A stretch of DNA of 64,000 nt from Ciona savignyi (Eukaryota; Chordata; Ascidiacea; Phlebobranchia; Cionidae), in the NCBI GenBank assembly GCA_000149265.1, contig CH003270.1:247383-311382 (forward strand). Direction: 5' to 3'. Every line of letters begins with the position of its first letter. Position 1 is the stretch's first letter. The notes under the pieces were generated by a model that did no database searches, was not told the DNA's origin, and was given only the letters and a program-made list of their open reading frames with translations. Made by a program: the position numbers and the translations under genes. Below are positions 46,059 to 56,100 of this stretch, piece by piece.

Positions 46059-47809
46059 CCTGGTGTTCGTTGATCCCTGTAAAGCAAGAAGAAAGGTTGC
46101 AGTTTCAGGCGTTGCATGGCAATAAGATATCACCGTTAAGTTGTGAGGTGCTGAACAGGATTTAAAAGCAAACGCAAGATCATATGCATGGGTTAGGTTC
46201 ACAGGAACTTGTATTGCTATGTCAGTTGGCAGGCATTGTTCTACTTTTTTTATTATTTCTTTATCATTAAGTTCATGCATCCAGCCTGACACTTTACTAA
46301 ATAAAGTATTGAAGTTGTGTTTCTTCGGATCAATTTCCTGTTTTGAAATTAAATCCAGAATCATTTTCTTCTTTGCCTCAAAATCTTTGATCTCAGAAGT
46401 TGGAAAAAATAGTTTCTGATCTGTCGAGTTGCAAATTCCAAACAAGAATTTTGCCACAACTCCCCACTGAAGGTCTTGAAATATGAAGCCATGTTGTTGA
46501 AATTGTTGATATGGCATGAAGAGCAACATGTAAACAGCAGTAAGAAATTCCTGCCACATGAGGTGAGAGAAGTATCTTCGCTTATGTCCTTCCAATATTT
46601 TTATTCTCATGCCTGACGTTTTGTCAACATATGTGTGCATAAAGTTATTGGTCATTGTTTCTTTGATGTTTACTTCTACAAAGTCATTTATATCAAAAAT
46701 TAGTTTTTGTTTAACAAATCCGTTGAAAGCTAGTTGGCTTAATTTAACCAGTTCCAAGCTGATTTGTTCTTCTGCCAATTCAGATTTAAAATGCTCAGAA
46801 GACATGTAGTGAGTTAGTGCATACATCAAGACTTGTGTCATTGAGTTGATCTCTTTTCCATCAGATAAACACAAAACAAAGCAAGCCATAATCAGAATGC
46901 AGGTGACAGGAACATAGCACAAATCAGAAAGGTTAGGCCGTTCCTTCAGAAATGTTTTGATTTCAGGATACCTTTCACCACAGATCTGCGTTCCTAGTTC
47001 ATCTATGGCATTTTGATCCAGACCCAGCACTTCAAGAACGAAAGTTGGTCGACAATCCTGGTGTATGTGATAAAACTGACCTGGTCTAGAAGTCACAAGT
47101 TTTACAGCATTAGGCAGGAGAGTACCATTAAGCAAGTTCTTGATGATTTCAACCGGTTTAGACTTTTTATTTAAAGGACAGTTTTTAAGCGGTTTAGAAA
47201 ATTTGGCTGCAGCTTCATCCAGACCGTCCATCACAATGACAACATTTGGATTATTGTGCAACACATTAATCAACTCTTTGTTTTCCTTGTCGCAAAGAAG
47301 CCAGTTGCTCAAGCTGTTGTAAGTGAGGAATTGAAAAGGTGTAACTTGTTTTTTAAAAATAACCTTTTTTATTGAGATGTAGAACAAATATTGTGTTTCT
47401 GGTAGAATCTCTTTATCCAGTATGGATTTGGTGACCATCTTGCTGGTTGTAGTTTTCCCGACGCCGGGCTGCCCAATTAACATAATAATGTTACCATGCT
47501 GTTTGATGTACTCAGTTTTAGCTTCATCAGTTGCAAACCTTGTTGCAGTTTGTGTTGCAGTTTCTTTGGCTTTAGCAAATAGTTGGCCGATTGCAATCCT
47601 TGATCGATTTGTGGTGGAAAATGGTGGAATGTGTCCATGATTCATATGTTCATTCCAATAAATGTTGTCCCCATAAATAATATGTTTACGAAGGACTTTA
47701 GTGATTTGAAGTTTTACTCTTTTAATTTCCTGTTCAAGATATATTGGCAAGACGGTTTTTCCGACAATTTCTTTTGCATGGGCGATCAACTTGCTTTTCA
47801 TATCTTCAG
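46059..47809 (-). CDS. NLR gene, NACHT exon (STAND NTPase core)
   Basis: A single 1,751-bp exon. The acceptor tttttcttacag ends at 47810 and the donor AGG|GTAAGT starts at 46058. The entry phase needs one base from an earlier exon, so the ATG at 47801 is probably internal. Numbered from that Met: Walker A GQPGVGKTT at 110-118, Walker B VVIVMDGLDEA at 187-197, sensor 1 KLVTSRP at 234-240, winged-helix region LCYVPVTCIL at 294-303, and HD2 FSHLMWQEFLTAVYML near 413-428. The exon ends FLLALQGSTNTR, the start of the LRR region. NLRs bind and hydrolyse ATP to switch oligomerisation after ligand sensing in the cytosol. No Death, CARD or Pyrin domain was found upstream in the window. All key residues are intact. 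Confidence 0.92.
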
Positions 47810-48640
47810 CTGTAAGAAAAATAGATGGTAAATATTAAGACCAGCTAAATTAAAAGTTCAGGCAATCATACACTTATGGTAAAAATAGAAGAAAGTGTAG
47901 TCAATTAAGCAAAGTGTCCAAAACACATGATTGATACCTCTGCTAGATATGTTACATATAAACACGATTTAATTGTTTAATCTTAACCCTGTGGCAGACA
48001 TGCAAGATGTACAAAAAGAACTATAGAAATTGTGTTATGGCCTTTTTGCGCCTAAAATAGAAGTGTGGTCCCAGAACCCTGTTCTAACGGCCAATCGTGA
48101 GACCTGTCTGCCTTAGTCTACTATAAATAATACGCCCTTACAATGGGGCGATTTAATAAAACGTAAAAGATAAAAGAATAATAAAAACTGCGACAACGTT
48201 TACTGATAGTGATACTCGATACCACTAAATACACCAATACTCGAAATACACCATACAATACTTCGTATACTCAACAACGTAACTCAAAGCTCAAGGAAGG
48301 AAAATACTGTGCACTTGTTGGAAGGTACAACGAGAACTAATTCTTTTTATCCATTTGAAACGGACAACAATAAAAGCGCGCGCAAACAAACAGGTGCGAA
48401 CTAATAATTATCTGTGCGTGCGGGTAGAATAGGCTAGAACGCCTAAAGAGGTGCAACTTACAAACACAGTGAATAAAGATAACTGCAAAGTCACACGATT
48501 AAAGTGGAAAAGTTACAAAAATATAACACACAAAACCAAAATAACAATAACCCTAAAACATCACATTGACCATTACAATTGTTTAAGAAATCTTATCAAA
48601 TGAAAAGGTTTTTCCACCGATATTGAGATAATTGTTCAAT
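47810..48640. other. Intron or 5' region upstream of the NACHT exon
   Basis: No open frame with a recognisable effector domain on the minus strand. The following LINE on the plus strand begins around 48640. Any upstream exon must be short, lie beyond the nested insertions, or be outside the window. Confidence 0.45.
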
Positions 48641-48960
48641 ATGCCGAGTGGTAGCAGTTCGGACAATTAGGTTTTTGCGCAGTTGCTGCTCGGTTTTGGT
48701 CAGTGTCATTAAAGGTTCCGTGCGGAGGCTTTGCAAACGCCCGGGGATAGATGTCGCCAATCGCGGCCAGATTAATCTGGCGGACTCATTTTTTTACATA
48801 CCCACAGTTTATACACCAGACTTCACCCCTCAGACTATCATTCTATTTGAATAAGGTTGCATGAACAAATAGGATTTTTCAAATAACTGGGGCATATTTG
48901 TTAATCTTGATTTTCTAAAACTGAAATTGAATTTTACGACAAGCAAGTACAATAAGCACA

Positions 48961-49607
48961 ATGGAATCATCCCTGATGAAAAAGTTGGAAGAACTGGACA
49001 CCGCATTAGAAGTCCAATTGTACTTTATGGCCAGATACTGCTCCTACTGTTCCTGTTTCAGATTCGTCACATCCCAAAGAACTGCAGGAGATTCGAAAGT
49101 TGCTGAATGATCTCGAAGCCTCTCTAAAAGAGCTAAAGGCAGTGGATAGAGACACAGATGAGCGTCTAGACAACTTGGAGCAGTATGGCAGGAGAAACTG
49201 TCTTATTATCCATGGCTGCAAAAGAATACCCCAAGAAAACTTGGTAAGTTATGTGCTTTTAATCTAAACCTCCTTAAACTGCCATATACTATTTATAAGG
49301 CAGCAATCGACATTACACACGTGCTGCCATCCAAAAGGGACTCACTCGTATAATCGTGAAGTTTGTTCAGCGGGTGGTGAGAAACGATGTGTACAACTCC
49401 AAGAAACACCTCAAGGGGACGGGGATGTCGATGACAGAATCACTGACCCTGCGGCGAATTGTGGAAAACCGAATTGTTGAAAAAGCCAGAGAGGCCTTTG
49501 GTTTTCGAAGCGTCAACAACGGGGCCATATTCACTGTGCACCAAAATACAAGGCGAGTTATTTATAGATTAAGCGATATTTTTTCTATTCTTGCTAGTTC
49601 TAAATAA
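48961..49607 (+). pseudogene. LINE ORF1 (coiled coil plus RRM-like, Transposase_22 style)
   Basis: It starts MESSLMKKLEELDTALE. Shifted frames then give DERLDNLEQYGRRNCLIIHG, the hallmark of L1/CR1-type ORF1 RNA-binding domains. 49356-49607 encodes the C-terminal part with LTLRRIVENRIVEKAREAFG and GAIFTVHQNTRRV. At least two frameshifts. It is an RNA chaperone in active elements. Confidence 0.7.
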
Positions 49608-49677
49608 TTTATTAATTTATCAATTTCAGTGCCATTTATTTTTGCAGTATGCCTAGTTAAAATCCTAGCTCCTTAAT

Positions 49678-49920
49678 ATGCAAACCGTATCCAAAAAAAA
49701 GAAAGTCTATCTTAACTGCAGCAAAACAATCCGAGTTAATCAAAATTTTATTTACTGTGACAAGTGTAAATCAAATTTTCATTACAAATGCTTGCCGACA
49801 ATACCAAAGCAACAGTTAAATATTAAAAAGAATGTCACAACTTTACACTATAAATGGTTTTGTGATAACTGCAAAGATCCACCGTGCCTTCCATTCTCGA
49901 GTCGACCCTCGACCCAGTAA
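49678..49920 (+). pseudogene. LINE PHD-like zinc finger segment
   Basis: 80 codons with cysteines and histidine in PHD spacing: CDKC, then FHYKC, then KWFCDNC; the first CxxC is reduced to one cysteine (LNCS). Such fingers occur at the N-terminus of ORF2, or as part of ORF1, in several CR1/L2-like LINEs. The endonuclease begins about 120 bp downstream. Confidence 0.6.
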
Positions 49921-50039
49921 AATTAAATACATTTTTGACAATTTAAATGAAAATATGCTAGATGAAGAGGATGAGTTGACTTCCATAAGGTGCCCATAAT
50001 CATATGTCAATACCAACCAATGGAAATCCTATTTATTTG

Positions 50040-50783
50040 AAAAGCACCAAGGCTTAATAGTTTTAAGTCTTAATATCAGATCACTGGCCAACCCAAATAA
50101 TTTTACCAAACTAGGGGCATTAGTTGCATCCCTTCAGTTTAAACTGGAAATAATTGCCATTACAGAAATCTGGATAGTTGAAAATCGTAGTGGTCACTGC
50201 GCAGATTTACCCGGCTATGTTTTTGTAAGTAATAGTCGATCTAAATCTAGAGGCGGGCGGGGAGGTGGAAATGTACATTCGTTCTTATTTGGAGTTTTAA
50301 ATTAAGGACTGTATTTCTATTATGGAGGAAAAAGTGTTTGAATCACTATTTGTAGTTTTCTCAATTTAACACCACACCTGAAACCCAGTCATAAATCTTT
50401 GTTAATATGCGTTATAGGTCTCCAAAATTGAATACACAATCAAACTAAGCCTTATTCACATATTAACAGAAACACTTGAAAAAATGACAACCGAAACTGT
50501 AACTGTATTATATAGTTGGGGACCTTAATTATGACCTCCTCCTTAATATTAATAATAACACTGTCACTGACACAATGCAGGACTTTTGCCATAAATCAAT
50601 GATTAACAAACCAACCCGGTTTACAGACTTAGGTGCAACTGCAATTGATCATATTTGGACCACTATTGAATCTCAATTAGTTAAAGCTTGCATTTTAACC
50701 GATAACATATCTGACCATTTACCATTCATATTAGCAAATCTTGAATCTAGTTTAAGATCCCTCAGTGATGCAAATATAGTCTC
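50040..50783 (+). pseudogene. LINE apurinic-type endonuclease
   Basis: VLSLNIRSLANPNNFTKLGA and IIAITEIWI give the N-terminal Asn and catalytic Glu regions. 50575-50780 gives TRFTDLGATAIDHIW and TDNISDHLPF, including the catalytic SDH. Stops interrupt the middle. The 3' end is cut by the solo LTR at 50784. Confidence 0.7.
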
Positions 50784-51274
50784 TGTTACGTCACTACATG
50801 TTGTTTCTACTATTTATTTCGGGTAGTAACTTTTGTTCTAAAATTGTCCCCTGTCGAAATTTCTTTTAACATCTCTATGATTTTGGGGGGAATTACCTTC
50901 TCGTGTCGCAAAAGTAGTTATTCCATTTGTAGTTCTTTTTATCTAAGTCTGCTGTGTGGATACAGCCAAGACCTATTTAGTTGGTAAATCTGACTGGGTC
51001 CAACATAGTTGCTACATAGTTGGTAAGCATTGTGATTCTTTTTTGTATTTACCTTTGTTCCGAATGTATATTGAAACTTATTATTTGTTTATAGCAACCG
51101 CTACGCTTCACTCAGTTTTGCTACTGTACGCTACACTACGCCACAACTACTTTTAACAACAACAATAAAGATTTGTGACAATCTTGTTTGTTGCTCTTAG
51201 GAAAAGTTCTGTCTAATAACCCCTGTTACGTCACTCCGGGTGACCAGTCAGGCCCGAGAAAAGGGCGGCGTAAC
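50784..51274 (+). repeat. Solo LTR of the BEL/Pao #3 family
   Basis: About 490 bp matching 60525-61033: it starts TGTTACGTCAC and ends GGGCGGCGTAAC. GTCTC flanks both sides (50779-50783, 51275-51279), a 5-bp target duplication. The final A of the LTR (GTAACA in the full element) appears lost. No internal element sequence follows, so this is a recombination product. Confidence 0.88.
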
Positions 51275-51819
51275 GTCTCATTTAACAACAACCTACAACA
51301 ACTTAACATAGACAATATATTATGTTAATCAGATCCCAACTTTGCATATTCCAGCCTAATGGAGCAATACTTAAGATGCCAATTTTATATAATGCTATGT
51401 TTAAACCTCTAAAGTCAATCATGCGTTAATATTGTTGCGTTCACAAGGTTGAGTTTATCAAATGAAATTAGAGACTGGCTGCACAACACAGTCAGTAAGT
51501 ATGCTTATTTTTACCGAACTATTGTGTTTACTTATGTAAAATTAAATGCCGTTTTCCTGTGATTTTCTACTGTGATTTATATTTATTGCTCAACCTGTGT
51601 TAACTTATTTTTTAGAAAACCATTAAAAGCTGGAAACAAAAGAAATGCGTTGTTGACAGTGGTTCTCCCAAAGAATAGTAAATTTGGCAACTATAAATAC
51701 AATACAGAGTTTGAAAACAGCTTTTTCACTAGTAGCCAACGAAGCACCCAAATGCCACTTATAAAACTAAACAAAAACTATACAAAAAGTATTTACTAAA
51801 AAGAACCAGTCTCAATAAA
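51275..51819. repeat. Dispersed repeat shared with the C3-D3 intron
   Basis: Bases 51400-51670 match 27655-27880 (tttaaacctctaaagtcaat; tagagactggctgcacaaca; gtcagtaagtat). The class is unknown. Confidence 0.55.
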
Positions 51820-52600
51820 ATTGGAATTCAATTAAGCTCGCAATTTGTAACATCAGAAAAATCCAAGCTGCAAAAAAATGTTCAAGACCAACAGAAATAA
51901 CATAAAAGCTACATGGAGGTACATAAATAAACTACTCGGAAATCTAAAATCTCCAAGTCATTTGAAATTAATGGATTATCTACCAGCAACCCAATACACA
52001 TTGCTAACCATTTCAATGATCAGTTTTCAAAAATGCAACTGAGTTGGTAAACCGGATTCCACCATCCACCTCACACCACACAGATTACCTAAAATCCGAA
52101 TCATCTTCCTTCATGAATATATTTCCCACTGGTCCACATGAGATTACAACAATAATACTGAACTTAAAATTTAAATCCAGCAGAGGCTTAGATCAGATTC
52201 TGACATATATTTAATCCATCATTACAATCAGGCAAATTTATAAATGACTTCAAAATTGCAAAAGTCATACCAGTGTTTTTAAAAAAGGCAAGCACTCACT
52301 GAAAATAAGAAATCTGTTATTGGTGTTTTTTTTTAGACCTGTCAAAAGCCTTTATGGCATCCGGGGTGTGTAGCACTTGATTGGTTTACCAGTTATTTAA
52401 CAAATTCTCGATTTATCTTCCAACCCGAACCTAGGGGTTGTTCCTCAAGGATCCATTTTAGGTCCTTATACCTGCCAAATTGCTTAACCCATAGTAAAGC
52501 TTTTATGTTTGCCGATGACACCACCATTTTTACCCCTGGCCGCAACCAATCTATAACCTATGATATGACCAAAGCTGTTTTGGCGCAATACACTTTGGCT
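51820..52600 (+). pseudogene. LINE reverse transcriptase remnant
   Basis: Pre-RT linker NNIKATWRYINKLLG lies near 51900. Around 52335-52540 the frames give DLSKAF, WFTSYLTN, VVPQGSILGP and the catalytic-box variant FADDTTIF. Many stops. It is interrupted near 52600 and resumes at about 55500. Confidence 0.65.
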
Positions 52601-53576
52601 AACGCTCAGTTTAAGCCTCCAGTCATAACAAGTCAAAGGAAAGATTATTGAGAGACTGTTAGCCAAATGGGAAAAGGCAAGCGATATCTCTTTTGGGAGA
52701 GGAAAACTTGCAGTTAAGGATAGTTTAGTTTTGTCAAACAACTGGTCCCAGTTGTTTGATATCATTGCTTGCAAGTGCCCAATTGTTCTCTGTGTTGAGT
52801 TCGGTTGCGACCGTGACTGTAAATCAGAGGCCCACATCTACTGTAATTAATTGCAGGCGTGAACTAAAGATTCCGGTGATCGAACTGGCATTTGTCAAAG
52901 CACAGAGAGAGAAGACTGGCAGTATAGGAGCTCTTATGATTTCTTTCCAGAGTCCCAAGTGACAGAAGGCTGCCACAGAAAGACAGAGGAAGAGAAGAGT
53001 TGCCGAGGAAAAGAAAGTTGAGAAGGCACTTGTTGAGACTAAGCAAAGCGATTATTGTAGTCAAGTTGATTCAGAGTTTAAAGACTTCCCAATGGCTGAT
53101 TTAAATGTTTATCAAGAGAATGATGAATTTAATCCTAGCACAGAAAATGTTGAATCCAAACGTGCAAGGCATAAAATAAGAAATTGGAAAGATATTACGA
53201 ATATAGCTATGGCCAGCATGCGACAACATACAGGTCTCCGAGAAACTGCAGGGATAGCAACAGCTGCTTGGATTGACGGTGGTTTGATAACACCTGATGA
53301 TGTTCATCTGGTTATAGATCATAATAAAATAAAGAGAGCTCAGGAGAAACTTGTCAGTAATTTAGAAGAAGAATTTGATAATAGAATTAGAGAAAGGGGA
53401 ATTAATTGTCTGTTTTTGATGGGAGAAAGAATAATACTAAAGTATTCATAAAAGTTAGAGATACAAACAAGTTACACCCATGGTAAAAGAGGAACATTAT
53501 ACTTGCTGCAGTCAGCCAGGAGGGGAGTATTTATAGCATCTAGAAACCAGCTGAGATATTGGCAGATAACATTGTT

Positions 53577-53678
53577 AACTACCTCAGACAAAGGAACCAC
53601 ACTTTAAAAGCTATTGGTGGATACAGCAAACTACCTCAGACAATTGACCACACTTTAAAAGCTATTGGTGGATACAGT
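53577..53678 (+). repeat. 51-bp tandem duplication inside the orphan gene
   Basis: Two adjacent copies of ctacctcagaca...cacactttaaaagctattgg...tggatacag give the repeated peptide HTLKAIGGYS twice in the frame of 53559-53798. The second copy has attg in place of aagga near the middle. Confidence 0.85.
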
Positions 53679-54586
53679 ACCAACACGAACACGGGATGGA
53701 AAAGAGGAGCCATGCAATGGTTTGAGAGTAAAATTGGAAGAAAGCTGGTCTGGATTTTTTGTGACCTTCACTTCACGAGTTGCCACTTAGACATCTGATC
53801 CAGGAGTTGGATGGCAATACTCTTTCAAACAACAAATGGTCCGGTCCTCTTGACAGGATACTGGATTCTGCCACTGAATTAGAAATAAATCTGAAGTTTG
53901 AAAGAGTCACAGTTGGCCTTCCACTTGAGCTTGAGCATTCTGTGATTAACGACTTGAGTACCGACCAGTACTATGGTTATATGATTGGCAGTGCTATCAG
54001 GACAGCAGGAATCATACCTGATAAACTTGCTTATTTGCAGATTAGGTGGCTCACAACGGTACTTAGATTCTGCATAATTTGGACCTCTCATCATATTCTG
54101 AAGGAGAACCAGCTTCATAAACGGAGGCTTATTGTGCAGTTTATAGTGGGTGTTTATTTGCAAAACTGGTTTAACATCAGGGTCAAATCATCATTCTCTG
54201 AAGGTCCAAGACATGTTCTCTTGCAGCTTGAACTATTAAGGAGTCAACCAAGCAAGGTTGTTCAGATTGTAGAGAAGACTGTGAGGAGATCTTCCTGGTA
54301 TGCTCATGCAGAGGCAATATTGCAGACAATGCTCTGTAGTAAATATAAGGAAGAGAGAAGTGTGGCAGTCAAGAAGATCTTGGATATGAGACTTATAAGA
54401 GAATCTGGTCATGACGAATCTATTGGTGACGACTCCTTCAGGGTCAGCAAGATATATGAAATTAATCTAAATGCGATGATGCTCATTGATCTCATAAACC
54501 TGGAGAATATCGAGGCTGACTGTGAGCCTCCTCTCACCTGTTGTCTCACTAACGTTCAAGTAAGAGCTTTCCATGACAATCCCATG

Positions 54587-54971
54587 TGTTACGTCTTGTG
54601 GCGGCGCCTACTAAACCAGACGTAGCACAATACAGGACTCGTCACAAAACGCGCAACTCTAGCAATATCAAGACGTTATTCTAACTTCAAAACCGTTAGG
54701 ATATTACTACAATTTGCGGTTTTTAAATATTTTATACAGTAGGCTAGCTTATGAACTTCACTTCTATACACATGAAAAATTAATATTAAAACACATGACC
54801 CAAATCAATTTAACTATGGAAAATACTGCAACCAGTCACAAAACTCCCAAATCTTACACGAGGTATAAATATTGCGCACAACGATAACCATAGGCATTGT
54901 TACGCCTAATAGCCTCATTTATAATATTACTCCCCAGTGTATACGTATGATGGAGTGATTTCAATGTAACA
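54587..54971 (+). repeat. Solo LTR with CCATG target duplication
   Basis: A 385-bp insertion starting TGTTACGTCTTG and ending AATGTAACA, with CCATG directly on both sides (54582-54586, 54972-54976). The orphan-gene reading is interrupted at the left border and resumes after the right one. It differs from both LTR families named above, so the parent element is not in this window. Confidence 0.8.
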
Positions 54972-55512
54972 CCATGTCTGTCTGTCCCTGCCTGGCCTTC
55001 ACACACTCAGACTATAGAACGTTGTGTGAAGCAAGTGATCGAGGCCAGTGATCACGTGTATAGCCAGGAACGGGGAGAAGGCTACATCCGAGCTCAGATG
55101 GTCAGCAGAGAGGTGATGAGTACAAACAGAAGCAAGAAAGACATGTTTTATTTGGCAATTTGGCATGCAACAACATAGGATCGTAGTAGTAAATCGGTTA
55201 TTGTATAATTACTAACAAAGATGTTTAAACAGAGTCAATTTATTAAGATCATTTGTTGTACTTTTATGGACCTATTTTTATCGTATAAAATCAATGTAAT
55301 ATAATTGACTTTGCTTTAAATTAGCTCTTTAATGATGTAGGTAAATGGTGTAAAATACTAAATTTTCGTAGAATTTCAAGTGAAAATTTACCTAGCAATA
55401 AATAATAATTTTTCACTTTTGATGTTATTGAAAGATTCTGCACATAAAACTGCATCATTATTTCCGTGGGCCGATTGTTTAAACTAAAAAAAAATTATAC
55501 TGGAAATTACAC

Positions 55513-56066
55513 TTGCAAATACTCCTTAAGAAAATTAACACTAATTTACTTATGGCACGTAAAATAAAACGACTTGTTGACCAACCCTCACTCTTCACAT
55601 TAGACCACTCACTCATACTAAGCCTTGACTATTGCATATCCACCTGTTGGTATCGCAATAACCTAATGCTAACTAAACTACAGCGAGTGTGCAATAAGTT
55701 CATTCGCCTACTATTTAACCTTGGTAAACGTAAAAATACAGTTTCTATAATGAGACAACATAGACTTTTAACAATTTATGACATGCACAAATTACACATA
55801 TTATCCATAATGCACAAATGCCATAACAACACACTTCCCCTGATCTTCATAATTGCATAATAAACAAACCTAAAACTACTATGAAAACAAGAAGCAATTC
55901 CCCATTTTTAATTATTTTTTGTAACAAGTCCCTACCCCAACAATCCTTAAATACATGGGCCCAAAGTTTTGGCGACAATTACCGAATATCATTCGTGAGA
56001 TCGCCTAAAAAGTTCACCAAAGCTGTCAAACAACATCTCTTGGAAGACCCTCATCCGCTTCGCTAG
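55513..56066 (+). pseudogene. LINE RT C-terminal region, resumed
   Basis: 55513-55860 encodes RLVDQPSLFTLDHSLILSLD followed by LTKLQRVCNKFIRLLF, and 55881-56066 encodes LNTWAQSFGDNYRISF and AVKQHLLEDP. This is the post-RT thumb and tail of CR1/L2 LINEs, the expected continuation of the RT lost at 52600. Bases 55487-55495 are an A-run near the junction. Confidence 0.65.
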
Positions 56067-56100
56067 TTTCACTAATATTTACACTAAAAGATTTTTTTAA

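Larger units (their letters stand above)
52620..55143 (+). pseudogene. Orphan multicopy metazoan gene, intronless decayed copy
   Basis: Several plus-strand segments run collinear: 52645-52850 (SNNWSQLFDIIACKCPIVLC), 52962-53451 (KRAQEKLVSNLEEEFDNRI), 53559-53798 (GRKLVWIFCDLHF), 53780-54586 (LSNNKWSGPLDRILDSATEL; LQIRWLTTVLRFCIIW; YLQNWFNIRVKSSFSEGPRH) and 55000-55143 (HTQTIERCVKQVIEAS). I recall a large uncharacterised protein family of this layout in insects, cnidarians and other invertebrates. Its function is unknown and its high copy number suggests linkage to a mobile element. It has frameshifts, stops and a solo LTR. It is inserted inside the LINE RT. Confidence 0.65.
48640..56100 (+). 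mobile_element. CR1/L2-type LINE, split by three later insertions
   Basis: Ordered plus-strand parts: 5' UTR (about 48640-48960), ORF1 (48961-49607), PHD-like finger (49678-49920), endonuclease (about 50040-50783), RT (about 51820-52600) and RT C-terminus (55513-56066). They are interrupted by a solo LTR at 50784-51274 and a 2.9-kb insertion from about 52600 to 55490, which itself contains another solo LTR. All ORFs contain frameshifts or stops. It runs opposite to the NLR gene. Confidence 0.75.

Noticed and set aside
52484..52837. Minus-strand open frame of 117 codons
   Set aside because: It is the complement of the LINE RT end and the orphan-gene start, which read sensibly on the plus strand.
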